This document shows positions 11,821 to 23,607 of a stretch of DNA of 64,000 bases, one piece after another. Location of the stretch: positions 4,092,001 through 4,156,000 of the forward strand of contig JAJUBI010000001.1 of assembly GCA_022419385.1 (NCBI GenBank). The letters are read 5' to 3'. The DNA comes from Paraconiothyrium sp. Pb-2020. Taxonomy: Eukaryota; Ascomycota; Dothideomycetes; Pleosporales; Didymosphaeriaceae. How positions within the stretch are numbered: position 1 is the stretch's first letter; each line of letters starts with the position of its first letter. The notes under the pieces were generated by a model, which saw nothing but the letters and a program-made list of their open reading frames with translations, did no database searches and was not told the DNA's origin. The position numbers and the translations under genes are program-made.

Positions 11821-12675
11821 TCAAATTAGTCTAATGTTTGTGAAATTGTACTCTCTGGCTTCTTCCATACTTCCCCCATTGCAATATCCGCACATGTTAA
11901 CAGATTTCCAATGACGCTGATCAACCTTTACGCTGGCATGTCCGCATAATATGCACCGACTACACGCGAAACAGAATCCGTTCACAGAAGGCTTGAACAG
12001 AACACATTCCCCGACTACCTTGAGCCCGTCATGGCCCTCCCTCCAAACCAATGGAGTCGTCACCCCAGGAGAGCTATAAACCTCATCACCAGGTTCGGTC
12101 TCATAAGGTCCGAGGACGATATGACTGTCCGTATAAAACCACGTCCGCCCCATTCCATAGCATCGCATAAGTTCGACGATAAGATCTCCGAAGAGCTTAC
12201 AGGGGTATTCCATTTCGATACCTCCAGGCGGTAGTGGCTGGTTTGCATCAACTTGCGTGAGGATTTCAGTGTCTGATGGAATATGTTTCGGTGATATGGA
12301 ACCGAGCTCATCGACAATAATGGCTTGAAGATGGCCTTGGAAGATATCATAAATGTTTAGTGTCGTGCGTTTGTTCGACACGGAGGTCTGCAACCGCGGG
12401 ATGCTGCTTCCATTTGGTAATACTCCTCTAATCTCTTCGTGGCGTCGTGCTTGGACGAGGAGAGGCAATTGTAAGCGTTTCGGCATTACTACAGTTGAAG
12501 CGAGGACTGATGTTTCGTTTGCAGTCGAAGTGTTTGGTTCATTGCAAAGGACAAGTCCCCCTCCCAACCATTCCAAGCTCCACGGCTTTGGGCATGTTGT
12601 CTTTCGCTGCACGGAAAAGTCGGGTACCCAGTTGTTCATCGCTTGGCAATAGGACTGCGCACCGTGGCTCACCAT
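11821..12675 (-). pseudogene. C-terminal fragment of a HET-domain (heterokaryon incompatibility) protein
   Basis: A single open frame of 284 codons. It contains NNWVPDFSVQ, matching the 'PSWVPDW' segment that follows the HET domain in fungal incompatibility proteins. It then has MGRTWFYTDSHIVLGPYETE and PGDEVYSSPGVTTPLVWREG, then GLKVVGECVLF. These correspond to the conserved C-terminal 'GR.FF.T..G..GLGP....GD.V....G...P.VLR' region. The HET domain itself is missing: the ATG at 12675 is preceded immediately by TAA, and upstream sequence is AT-rich with no HET motifs. I read it as a truncated remnant. A small expressed protein cannot be excluded because the 284 codons are open. The final Cys-rich segment (CSRCILCGH, CGYCNGG) could bind metal. 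Confidence 0.6.
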
Positions 12676-13002
12676 TTATGACACTAACGTTCCGAACCAC
12701 CAGAAAGAAATTGTGTTCAGCGCAAATCTCCTTTCTTCGATATTAACATATACAAAGATCTCATACGAAGGCGCGCGCATTCTTGTCCTCACACCCAAAT
12801 ATTATACAGATCTCAATGATGTGCAGATCTCTACCTCGTACGTAGAGCATGCATACATACATGCTTATACAGACCATCTCTTCTTACAACGCAGCCATGC
12901 TACTCCACACGTAATCGTACAACATTCCAATAATTATAAAAATCTACCATCCACATATCTTGCATATACTTAAAAAGGAGACAGGGTATTTAAGAAGCAT
13001 AC
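12676..13002. other. AT-rich intergenic spacer
   Basis: A markedly AT-rich stretch with many ATAC/CATAC steps lies between the HET fragment and the PPR gene. It is probably where the missing 5' part of the HET gene was lost. No gene is present. Confidence 0.4.
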
Positions 13003-15752
13003 TCACTCTCCTACGTCTCCCCAGCGCCATCCTCGCCACTCCCCTTCTTCTGATCCACGACCCCGCTCCTTTTGATCTTCTCGATAGTTCCTGAACGAAT
13101 GATTATCGACATGCTTCCGTCTACCCAGTGGATGACGCGATATCCTGGGTTTCGGAGCGGGAGCCTCGTGGGTAGCTTTTATGCTGACGTATTTTTTAAT
13201 AGAGGGAGCTTTAAAGGCTGGATTGCGTGGTAGCCCAGGGAGGATATTGTTTGATGCGGCAGCCGCATCTGATTCTGAAGCGTCCGCCTCCGAGGAAGCC
13301 GCAGCAGGCTTGAGAATCTTGCCGCCACTAGGAAACATATGATACAAGACTTGGAGATTGTTCGTTGGGGGTCGTGAAGAAATTGTCTGGGAAGAATCGG
13401 GAAACTGGGCGTCAGGAGAAATGTCGACTTGGCGATAGCTGCTGCCTCTAGCATGTTTGATAATGCGCAGGGGCTTTGGGAACCGAGGCGGTTTAGTCTC
13501 CGAAATGGAGGCATCCTTAATGGAGCGAGCGTCGTTGGGTGGACTAGGAGTGATAAGCTTGGGGGTGTATGATTTCCGGGTCGCAGACTGTCCTACCGAT
13601 ATGTCCCGCAGGTTTTTGACATGTTCCTTAAGGTAGGGGAGGGCGAGTAATCTGGGACTTTTCCTATTGAGGGGATACCTTTTTTCCTTTAGAGCTATGT
13701 CTTCTCCGAAGCGTTTGAGGCTATCCTGCCGGTCATGTATGGATTTGTGGGCTTGGTCCATCAACTCCACAATCGACACCCAGTTCGCAAAGCGCAACTC
13801 ATCTAAGGGAAGCCCTGTAGGACTAAGGGCTGCTGGAACTGCAGAGTTTTCTGGAGGGGGTTGGTGCGGATCTATGGTGTATTCGTTGTAAACCTTCTGC
13901 ATATCCTCGAGCCTGGCTAGCGGTGGCTTCTTCGGGTCAAGGAACATGTAGAAGGGTGTATTGCGAATGTCCAGACGTTGGCCAGACATGACAACAGCGG
14001 ATATGTTCTTGATTTGCTGGTTGAGCTCCCCAAGCTCATTTTCAAACTCTTCTGAACGCGAGATGTCCATTGTTCTCTCGAAATGAGGCATCTCTTCGTC
14101 TAGCGCCACCATAACTAGGTCTTTATAGGATGCAGGGATCGCGTGTTCCTGTTCCTGCAGCTGGTTGCGGAAGTAATCAACATGGTCTGCTCTTTTGCAT
14201 GCCTTGGCGAAAGATACCCAGTCCTTCCATCCGATCTGTCTACCATTAGAGGCCGCCTTATGCGCAATACGAGTCCAAGTTTCCTCGATGACATCTTTTG
14301 CGCCGGTTTGGCCTGCTGAGGTCATCACCCCTCGGGTGCCAATGTCCCCCAAGTCCACTTGAGCAGTCTCGGCATCTTGCAGCGAAACGCGGAGGAGATC
14401 GGGTACACGCAACCTTCCAGCGAGGAAGACGAGGGCAATTAAAACATGTGAAGAAGGAGGCATTCCAGCTTGGAAAAGGGACGATAGAGTTCCGTGGGCG
14501 AATGTGATGATACGGTTCCGAAGCGATGCCATGTCTCCTTGATAGTCGTTCCCAGGAGCAGGCTGAGGAAGCAGAGATCCGAACGAGATGAGGAACTGAC
14601 CCACGTGTATAGGATCCAAGGAGCCCCCAGCCTCCAGATACGCGTACAAAGCGTTAGCAATAGCGCGGACGAGGACAATCCTGTCCCCCAAAGCATCGCA
14701 GGGCTCGATGCTATTCCGGATTTTTGAGAGCAAACTAGTGACATGGCTAGGCCTTAAAACGTTGCCCGCACGGCACGCGACCAGAAATGTAGTATATGCT
14801 TCTCCTAATGGCCTCTTCTCCATAAACATCTCGAAGAATCGTGAGGGCAGCTGGCACGGATACAGGCGCAAGGCGGTATCCAGCGCAAGATACGCATTCT
14901 TCCAATCGTTATGCAGAAGACGGGCGGTCAAGATCCCCTGCAAAAGCGTAATTGGCACACCGGCGATGACAATGGGTTGGCTACGGTCGGGCACGATGGC
15001 ATCTGGAGAAAGGTGGTATTCGGCGAAAGTGCCCGGAAAGCGCTTTAAAGCGTCGAAGTAGAGATTCTCCAACTCATACAGACGAAGCTTCTTGCCGTAA
15101 GCCATCATTTCGATGGCTGCACCGTACACAGCTTGGGATACATAAGTGTCGTCCTGCTGAACAAGCCACTGCCACAGCGCGTAGCCCTCGTCGTACAGCT
15201 TGCGTTCTCTATATATGCCTAGGATATGCACGAAGACAAACGGATGCGATGGTAGGGCTCCCTTCTGAAGGTCTTCAATCAGCTGCTGAAGGAAGGACAG
15301 CAAATCTGTTCGAGTGCCGCTGAGTAGCTGGGAGTTGCGTAAACAGGCATGGAGCGTCTGTCCTATGCGGCGGGTATCGTCGCGCGTCAGGGTACCTGCT
15401 GCGATCATGGTTGGGTACAGGTCCATCAGCGAACGCAGGTCGCGATCGCTAAAGGACTTGCGGAACTGCTGGAGCAAGGCGGCATGATCGTGAAGTATCT
15501 GCTGATTAATTGCATGTCGCTATATATCGTGAGCTCAGCTGAAAGGGAGGGAATGACAGCTTATACCTTTCTGTTTTCTTGCAGCTTCAGGTTCTTCCCA
15601 TCTGATATATGCCGGCGACTTGGTGTTGGGAGGAGGCATCGTTGTAGCGGGAGCGCTGCGAGCGGCGCATACGTACGGAGCAGGCGAGGCGCGAGGAAGG
15701 GGGCCGAAGGGCATACGATCGAGGCCAGCGAAGTCTTGTGAAGCGTGGGCAT
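13003..15752 (-). CDS. Mitochondrial pentatricopeptide/TPR-like protein (894 aa)
   Basis: Two exons: 15567-15752 and 13003-15501. The intron runs from donor GTATAAG to acceptor ATCAG. Exon 1 encodes a typical mitochondrial presequence, rich in Arg, Leu and Ser and lacking acidic residues until SRRHISDGKN. The mature part starts with QILHDHAALLQQFRKSFS. Residues ~70-480 are amphipathic helices in PPR-like pairs, for example HPFVFVHILGIYRERKLYDE followed by GYALWQWLVQQ. The C-terminal third is basic and disordered. Fungal proteins of this type act in organellar RNA processing, translation or complex assembly; the exact target cannot be told from sequence. It starts 182 bp from the divergent RET3 gene. 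Confidence 0.75.
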
Positions 15753-15934
15753 TTCCAAATCGACGTCAATCCATCAGAGGAAGGTCGCGAGTGGTACGCA
15801 TGCACATTACACTTTTCCAGACGCGCCAAGCTAAGCGCCAAAGAGTTAGGCGAGCGCGGAGGAGACGACACCTTGTCCGCTCACTAAAACCCCCGCGGCG
15901 ACGACAGGCAGCTCCCAAAACACCACAGCACACC
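15753..15934. promoter_or_regulatory. Shared 182-bp bidirectional promoter (PPR gene / RET3)
   Basis: Only 182 bp separate the start codons of the minus-strand PPR gene (15752) and plus-strand RET3 (15935), so both promoters and leaders must lie in or overlap this segment. It is GC-rich near RET3 and has no obvious TATA box. Assignment rests on gene geometry. Confidence 0.5.
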
Positions 15935-16724
15935 ATGTCGCGGCCACTCTCCCTGTTCAGCGTGTCCGCCATTCTGATCCTAGCCATTGACGATGGCTCG
16001 CGCATCCTCACCAAATACTATTCGAACCCGCACCCGCCCCAGGGTCAGACAGACTACCCCGGCCAAATAGCCTACAAGACGGTCAAGGACCAGAAGACGT
16101 TCGAGAAGGGTCTACTCGGTGTGTGAAGGAATGCGGGGATATCTGCGAAGCTGGTCTGACAAGCCCCCAGAGAAGACGGCCAAGCAGACCACGGACATCA
16201 TTCTCTATGATCAGAAGGTCATCGTCTTCAAAATGGAATCGGACGTGATGCTCTACGTGGTCGGCGGCCCAGAGGAAAACGAGGTGCTTCTGTACAGGTA
16301 TGGCCTGGCAACTTGGATTGCTCAGTGTGGCACTAATGCATGCCCAGTGTTGTACTAGCTTTACGAGACTCGCTCAACATCCTCCTCAAGTGAGTGCCAT
16401 GACGACGTGGTTGTATTCGGACTTATATAGCCAGGAACTCGGTTGACAAGCGTACTGTGATCGAAAACTATGACTTGGTGGTATGTGGGCCCGCAATGCT
16501 GCTGAACCTGCAGCTAACTGTCTTAGTCCCTTGCTGTCGATGAATTGGTAGACGATGGTATCATCCTGGAGACGGACCCTGTAACTGTGGCTTCCCGCGT
16601 TAGCAGGCCACCCGCGCAAGACATGACCTCGATGAAGAACATCGACCTCTCCGAACAAGGTTTCCTTAATGCGTGGGAATTTGGAAAGAGGCAGCTAGCA
16701 GAGCGGATAAGACAAGGCTTGTGA
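15935..16724 (+). CDS. RET3: Coatomer subunit zeta (COPI), 198 aa
   Basis: Five exons: 15935-16118, 16171-16297, 16348-16389, 16435-16480, 16527-16724, all phase-consistent. The product is the small longin-fold subunit of the COPI coat that forms Golgi-to-ER vesicles and pairs with gamma-COP. Diagnostic segments are SLFSVSAILILAIDDGSRI, TKYYSNPH, the KDQKTFEKGLLEKT helix, VVGGPEENEVLLY, RDSLNILLKNSVDKRTV, ENYDLVSLAVDELVDDG and ILETDPVTVASRVSRPP. Length equals that of known zeta subunits. The exon 4 start was fixed at 16435 because the alternative AG at 16430 gives an immediate stop. Confidence 0.95.
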
Positions 16725-17206
16725 TGATGCGATCAGCGATCTGGCGTTGAAGGAGTTAATGGGCAGAAAGGCATGGCTGTGGCTGCATTGCGCTTAAGCT
16801 CATGTCATAGAAATGGCAGGCTTGTGGTGTTACTTTACATGGAACAATTACTTGGATCGAGAGGTCATACTTCACAAGCATTTATAAGTGATCAATTCGC
16901 ATGTCTGGCCTTGTCATTTCCACTCAAGTTGTCTATAAGAACAGCCGACAGTCCTTTGACGAAGAAGTCGCTGCGTAGTTTTAGACGCATATTGGTGTTA
17001 TTAGCGTGTAAGTGTCCTGTAAATAAGCGGTTGCATAAACGATCACTCTTGTTCCTGAGGTAATGACACAAGTGCGAGAGACTAGGAATGATTCACTGCC
17101 GCTAGCTCAGCCCTACGCCACGCAGAAAGCGGTGTTCGCATCGTCATCGTCCATCCCACCTCAACCCCACCAAAGCACGCGTGCGACACATTCTACACAC
17201 GACACC
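16725..17206. other. Intergenic region
   Basis: Carries the RET3 3' end and the RQC2 promoter. The last 100 nt are C/A-rich and carry short CAC repeats. No gene is seen. Confidence 0.4.
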
Positions 17207-20200
17207 ATGAAGCAGCGCTTTTCGTCTCTCGACGTAAAGGTAGAATCTCCACTGTTCGTTCTTTTCCCTTATACTTAACTCTCCCAGGTCATTGCACACG
17301 AGCTTTCCAAGACACTGGTTCCGTTGCGAGTCACAAACATCTACGATCTTTCCTCGGTAATTAAGCTCCTGATACTCTCTGCATCCCACGCGCTGACCAA
17401 GATGAGCGTATCTTCCTTTTCAAATTCCATAAGCCCGACCACCGCGAGCAATTGATCATCGAATCGGGCTTCCGCTGCCACCTTACGTCTTACGCGCGCA
17501 CCACTGCGTCTGCCCCGTCCGCATTCGTTGCGAAGTTGCGCAAATACCTCAAGACGCGAAGAGTTACCGCCGTCTCGCAAATCGGTACCGATCGTATAAT
17601 AGAGTTGCAGTTTTCAGATGGGCTGTACCGATTGTACTTTGAGTTCTACGCGGGTGGTAACATCGTGCTCACAGATGGTGATCTCAAGATCCTAGCTTTG
17701 TTGCGCAATGTGGAAGAGGGCGCTGAACACGAACAGTTGAGGACTGGGCTACAATACAACCTATCGCTTCGCCAGAACTATGGGGGTATTCCAGAGCTCA
17801 CGACAGAAAGAGTCCAACAAGCCCTGCAGAAGGCTGTAGATCGGCAGAAGGAGCAGCCTGCGGCGCCAGGCAAGAAAGGGAAGAAATCGCAGAAAGATGC
17901 GCTACGCAAAGCGCTTGCAGTTTCAATTACAGAATGTCCGCCGTTGCTAGTCGACCATGCGTTGCATGTGGCTCACTTCGATTCTTCGTTGAAGCCGGAA
18001 GAGGTCCTTGCGGACGAGGGACGTTTGAAAGAGCTCCTGGGTGTACTACAAAAAGCGCGCAAAATATCAGAAGAAATCACATCGATGGAGCAAATCAAGG
18101 GCTACATATTAGCGAAACCCAACCCTGCAGCCCCTAAAGGAGAGGATGTGACAGATGGAAACGCCTCGGATAAGTCTAACCTTCTATACGACGACTTTCA
18201 TCCTTTCCAGCCGCAACAATTCAAAGATTCGGAATACACCTTCTTAGAGTTTGATGGGTTCAACAAATGCGTTGACGAATTCTTCTCTTCGATTGAAGGC
18301 CAGAAGCTCGAATCGAAGCTACATGAGCGCGAGTTACATGCTAAGAAAAAGTTAGATCAAGCACGCAAAGAGCACGAAAATCGTATTGGAGGTTTGCAAC
18401 AGACACAGGAGCTCAACTTCCGCAAAGCGGAGGTTATCCTAGCCAACATTCACCGGGTGGAGGAAGCAATTGCTGCTGTTAATGGGTTGATTGGCCAAGG
18501 AATGGACTGGGGCGAGATCGCGCGCCTGATCGAGCGGGAACAGGAGCAGGGTAACGCTGTTGCGGAACTCATCAAGCTCCCTCTAAAGCTACACGAGAAT
18601 ACTATCACGTTACTCTTGGAAGAGGCAACTGAAGGCGAAGGCGAACAACAAGATGATGAAGGCTACGAAACGAGCGAGGTCGAGGTGTCTTCAGATGAAG
18701 ATGAACCATCAGAGAACGGAAAGAAGGCCACTCCACCACAACTAGCAGCGCAGCCGAGGTTGACGATCGATATTGACCTTGGTTTGACCGCGTACAAGAA
18801 TTCCAGCGAATATTTCGATCAGAAGAAGACAGCCAAAGGCAAGGAGGCTCGTACAATCGAAGCATCCGAAAGAGCCATGAAAGCTCACGAGCGCAAAGTG
18901 GCTGATGACTTGAAGAAGGGTCTTAAGCAAGAGAAAGAGGTGCTCAGGCCTGTACGCAGACAGCAGTGGTTTGAAAAGTTCATCTACTTCATCTCGTCCG
19001 ACGGATACCTCGTCCTCGGTGGCAAGGACGGTCCACAAAACGAAATCATCTATCGCAGATATCTTCGCAAGGGAGATGTATATGTACACGCTGATCTCAA
19101 GGGTGCGGTACCTATGGTCATCAAGAACAACCCAAATACCCCAGACTCTCCGATACCACCTTCGACTCTTTCCCAGGCCGGACATCTCTCGGTCTGTACG
19201 TCTGAGGCTTGGGATTCAAAAGCTGTCATGTCTGCATGGTGGGTCAAGGCTGATCAAGTTAGCAAGATCGGTCATGGAGGAGAATTTCTTGCGACAGGCC
19301 TGTTCAACATCACCGGTCGGAAAGAGTTCCTTCCGCCAGCCCAGCTGGTCGTTGGCCTGGCTGTCATGTTTGAGATCAGCGAGGACAGCAAAGCCCGACA
19401 TCGAAAGCATCGCGTTAACGACCCTATCCCTGCACTTGAGGACAAAGAGGATACAGCAGCAGCAGCAGATGATGGTAGAGATGCAAACAGTGATAGTGAC
19501 GAGGACTTTCCGGACGCAAAGCCCGCTTCCGACTCGGAAGATGATTTCCCGGATACTAGACTCGAGGACTCGGACGATAGCGATGCGGAAGAGGGAACTG
19601 AAACCCACGCGAACCCGTTACAAAGAGCCAACGGGGCGGCAGACTCAGACGATGAAGATGTGACAGGCCCACGTGAGCTTGCTTCTCAGCCAGGAAAGAC
19701 GAGCAAAGCAAAACTAGCCTCACACGACGATGCTGGATCAATGGCAGATTCTGAGCAGACAGAAAAGACAGGTCATCGTCATCTATCTGCTAGAGAGCGT
19801 CGGCTCCTTCGAAAGGGACAACCGTTAGACGACATCTCATTACCCTCCGACCCAGCCACAGCCGCCGACGCTGGTGGGGAAAGCGACAATGCATCCGCCC
19901 CAGACGATGAACCATCCTCCGCACCTAAACCCCCCGCGACCCTCACTTCCCAAGCATCCAAAGCATCCAAAGGCCCCCTCCCCAGGGGCAAACGCGCCAA
20001 AGCAAAAAAGCTGGCCGCCAAATACGCCGACCAAGACGAAGAAGACCGACAGCTCGCGCTCCGCCTTCTCGGCGCCCAATCCGGGCCCAGCGCCGCGGAG
20101 ACCGCCGCTCAAGAACAGCGCAGAAAAGATGAAGAAGCAGCAGCGAACAAGCAGCGCCGCCGCGAGCAGCATCTCCGTGCGCAAGCCACGGGCAAAGCAG

Positions 20201-20691
20201 CAGAAGAAGCGCGTCGCGCCGCAAACTCCGGCGACGCTCCTCCCGCAGAAGAAGAAGGCGATGACGAGCAGCTCGTCGCCAACCTCGCCAATCTTGACGC
20301 TTTCACAGGCCGCCCGCTCCCTGAAGACGAGATCCTCTCCGCCATCCCTGTCTGCGCCCCTTGGTCCGCACTCTCGACCTACAAGTACAAAGCTAAGATG
20401 CAGCCTGGCAGTCTCAAGCGCGGTAAAGCCGTGAAAGATATCCTCTCGAAGTGGGATAACGCAGGGAAGGATGCGAAGGCGACGGATAAGTTTAGCAAGG
20501 ATGTGGAGAGAATTTGGCCGCGCGAGATGGAGTTAATTAGGGGATGGAAGGAGGCTGAAGTGGTCAGCGTTGTGTCCGTTCCTAAGGTGCGAGTTATGAT
20601 GGCTGGTGGACGAGACGGCGGTGGCTTGAGTAATGCCGCGAAGGGGAAGAAGAAGAGTGCGAGGGGTGGGAGGGGGAGCAAGAAGAGGTAG
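17207..20691 (+). CDS. RQC2: Ribosome quality control complex subunit 2 (NEMF/Tae2), 1128 aa
   Basis: Three exons: 17207-17239, 17288-17356, 17407-20691. Splicing gives MKQRFSSLDVKVIAHELSK, then NIYDLSSRIFLFKFHKPDHR, the canonical NFACT-N start. The protein binds stalled 60S subunits with Ltn1 and directs CAT-tail addition in the cytosol. Domains in order: NFACT-N (1-~280), coiled-coil middle with LHERELHAKKKLDQARKEHE, NFACT-R around residues 510-660 (RRYLRKGDVYVHADLKGAVP, then SEAWDSKAVMSAWWVKADQV), a long acidic Asp/Glu/Ser region, a Lys/Arg-rich stretch, and the C-terminal NFACT-C module (PVCAPWSALSTYKYKAKMQP) before a basic GGRGSKKR end. Length fits fungal orthologues. No damage is seen. 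Confidence 0.95.
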
Positions 20692-21604
20692 GCGGCGAAG
20701 TGATGAATCGGTGTAGGGAATGTAGACAGGATAAAAGTAGGCTCTACTCGCGTCCCACAGGACTTGAGTGGACACAAGCGCGGTGTCTCCTGGATGCATC
20801 TTATGTATCCCACCCTTCTCCATGACTCTCTTCTCTATCTCGTCACGAACACATCTCTAACACCGCTCCCCATCCCTCTCGCCGTACGCACTACTCTATC
20901 CCAGCAGCTCCTTGTCCGCGGTAAAGAGCGCGATGCATACATGTGACACCAACTCGCTTCACAAACGGTCAAACTCCATCAGGACACTGCTTGAAGCATC
21001 AAGACCTCCTTCCTCGCATTTTAGATTGCGGTGTGAATCGTAAGGGCCCTTGTATCAGTTGCGGTAGTATGACAGCAGCAGCTTAGCAACCACCGCTTCG
21101 TTCTGCACATTTCGGCGTCTAGCCGATGATGTACTCCCCGTCGACGTACGAAAGGGTTTGTACGTGTAGCTGCTATATAGAAATTCACTATTACGCTTCT
21201 TAGCAAAGTTCTGCGGCAGACTTTCCTTTCGCCATTCACACGGTACGCTAGCAAAAAAAGAAAGCAGCGCTTCAAGCTTTGTCCGTTCTGCCATTGTCTT
21301 CTTCCGTACATATATTCCTCATACCTTCTCAACGTTAACTGCTCTTAAGATTTCCGCATTGCTAATGCCTTCTTTATTTTATAAGTCTGTGGTCCGTGGT
21401 TGAAAATTTACATTTCGAGCCCAGGTGCCCGTATGATCGCCCATGCGCCCTTGCACATAACCAGAATAGCATAACGTCCCTTTCCGCCCTTTCTAAAGCG
21501 AAAGACCGATGTTCATATTTGCAGGACGAAAAAAGAGAACGAAAGAATTCCTTTGACCCAGATCCACCTCAACGCTATCTGGCGCACCACCTCGCCATGG
21601 AACC
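20692..21604. other. Intergenic region
   Basis: About 0.9 kb downstream of RQC2 without a supported gene; the ORFs at 20764-20946 and 21021-21332 lack any family signal. Confidence 0.4.
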
Positions 21605-21610
21605 AAAAAA
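21605..21610 (-). terminator. RNA polymerase III terminator of tRNA-Ser
   Basis: A run of six A on the plus strand (T6 on the transcribed minus strand) starts immediately after the tRNA 3' end. This is the standard Pol III stop. Confidence 0.75.
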
Positions 21611-21691
21611 CGACACCTGTGTGATTCGAACACACGCTCCCGAAGGAACAGGCTTAGCAGGCCTGCGCGATAACCACTCCGCCAAAGTGCC
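21611..21691 (-). tRNA. tRNA-Ser (anticodon GCU, codons AGC/AGU)
   Basis: An 81-nt intronless class II tRNA on the minus strand. The acceptor stem pairs GGCACTT with AGGTGTC (two G-U wobbles). The anticodon stem is CAGGC/GCCTG around loop CTGCTAA, giving anticodon GCT. A long variable arm (TTCCTTCGGGAGC) identifies serine. The T arm is GTGTG-TTCGAAT-CACAC, which doubles as box B. Box A is within TGGCGGAGTGG. A T6 terminator follows directly. CCA is not encoded, as expected in a eukaryote. Confidence 0.92.
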
Positions 21692-22586
21692 TGAGGTTAT
21701 CTTGTGCCCTTACTTAAGGGCCTTCGATTGGTGATTGATGTACCTCTTTCCCAAACAGAGGTATATATAGCAGATATCAAAATGCAAACGTTGAGTGGAA
21801 CAAGAAATCAACACCGAAATGAGTAATTTGATGGCTGAGTGGTGAGTGCGGGGCAGTGTGGAGCGGGATGTGACGTGGCAAAAGGGGGTTTCGGGTTGTA
21901 GCGCTACACAGTAGTATGTGGCTGTGTGGGCACGTCCAGTTTGTATTCGCGATAATCGCAAAGGACCGTGACATGGTTTCTGCGCCTGAAAATAGTAGAA
22001 TATTATGGTCCCTGTTTTCTGACAACAAAAGATGCGTCTACAAATTTTCGATCAACTCATCGAACAGTGTCCACACGGACCGCAGCGCTGTTCGGCGTAC
22101 CCTCGTGTCACCTTCCCATGTACAAACTTCAACGTAGTTGATATTGATTTATCGCAATCTCAATCGCGAGGGGAACAGAGCTACATGGAATCCTTGAAGT
22201 CGTTTCAGTAGTCGAGCACAGTTTGGCAGCTGCAACATTCCAAGCACACTGCAACAGATATGCCGGAAAACAGCCAATCCAAGTAGGTAATAGCGCCACT
22301 TTAGAGCCTGCTGAATGGACCAGTCATTCATCACTATAGGAGTGCGGTGAACAGGCTACATATTGCCGATTACTGCCTTCTACTGTGTACAAAGTAAGTA
22401 CAGTTCAAAGAGGCAGGATGGTGGCGCAGTCATAGCCTCGCTGTCACCACTGCAATCCCTAGCGCAGCCGAGGGGCTACAGCAACGCTAAAGCGTGCATA
22501 GCGCTTCGCCTCGTTCCTGGCCAGCATAGGACCTCGTTTCAATGAGGAATAGCCGAACAAGCCCCGACTTGACAGTGCGACACCAC

Positions 22587-22687
22587 AACCACAATATCTA
22601 ACATTAATATTTTTCAATTAGTATGGCCTAAAAGTAGAGCTCTTGCGCTATCTTCTATACTATATAAAAATATTTCTTATTGTGGTT
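22587..22687. repeat. AT-rich segment bounded by a 10-bp inverted repeat
   Basis: AACCACAATA at 22587-22596 is the exact reverse complement of TATTGTGGTT at 22678-22687. The ~80 nt between are strongly AT-rich, unlike the flanks. This could be a small MITE-like relic or a chance palindrome; no target-site duplication was clear. Confidence 0.3.
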
Positions 22688-23122
22688 AAGAATTATTATT
22701 GTGTTGCGTCAGGCCAAGTGATCAGCGCGTATTCCTCAGTAAAAACGGGGTCCTCGTAGAACATCCCAGAACCCAGCATCGCGTACTTACCCACGCAGCG
22801 AGCGCTTCTGCGCCCGGCAGAAATTTGTAGAAGATACCGCGGCCCTGCGCAAGACCTGTCGTTTTTTTTTTTTCACCTCTAAGAATGCGGTAAGTCATAC
22901 CTTGGTAGGCAGACAGCAATGATGGATCCAGATACGGTGACGCGTATACTTGTTCGATGCGAAGACTAGGTGGCGGTAGTAGATCTGCTTTTTTTCTTTC
23001 ATGGCGAGGGTCTTGTCGTGATTAGGGCCTCTTGCAACAGTGTTGACCTGTCAATATCTCGACCTGGAAACTCCGCCAAGTCTGCTACCATGTTGGCTCG
23101 CTCATCCGGGGGCTTATTGTCC

Positions 23123-23167
23123 AGAAGTCTATCATTGGCGTTCATCTAGAAGTCTACCATTGGTGTT
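23123..23167 (+). repeat. Two-copy 20-nt direct repeat (25-bp period)
   Basis: AGAAGTCTATCATTGGCGTT at 23123 recurs as AGAAGTCTACCATTGGTGTT at 23148 with two C/T differences. Confidence 0.6.
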
Positions 23168-23607
23168 GGCTCGCGCGGCGTCGTCGGCTACGCCAACTGA
23201 TTGTATATGTGATGTCGTGATAGTAAATGCGGTGTAGAGTGGAAGGCGGTGAATGCTTCGCGGCTCTCACCTGACCGACCAATAACAGGCAGATTTACCT
23301 GCTCCTGCCGTTTTTACACTCTTCGCTTTCACTTAAGCGCCTTTAACTTGATGCAACAAAAACAGCACAAACCTGCCTATCTGACACACACACCTTGACC
23401 AACCTTTGCAGACAGGCCCCACTCGGTCACCAAGGCTCTTACAACCTAGTAAGCGTCGCCTTGCAAGCGTAGACAAGGTCTGAACTCACAGCATTACGAG
23501 CTACCCTGTAGAACGTTGCGACCAGTAAAGTATTCCCACAGCGACTGATTTTTCTTTCTGTTCACTTTTTCACCTGTTGTAATCAATGCTAACGTTGGAA
23601 TTCTAGG

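Larger units (their letters stand above)
21692..23607. other. 1.9 kb intergenic region with small repeats
   Basis: No gene is supported. A T-rich run lies near 22861, an AT-rich core at 22587-22687 is bounded by a 10-bp inverted repeat, and a two-copy 20-nt direct repeat lies at 23123-23142 and 23148-23167. A CCAAT box at 23279-23283, about 325 bp upstream of the next ATG, may belong to that gene's promoter. Confidence 0.4.

Noticed and set aside
13003..15752. Specific identity of the PPR protein (for example a complex I assembly factor)
   Set aside because: Only generic helical-repeat and presequence features are visible; no diagnostic motif allowed a named orthologue.
19840..20184. Minus-strand ORFs of 80-144 codons over the RQC2 3' half
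   Set aside because: Shadows of the Lys/Glu/Asp/Ser-rich coding strand, low in complexity and without motifs.
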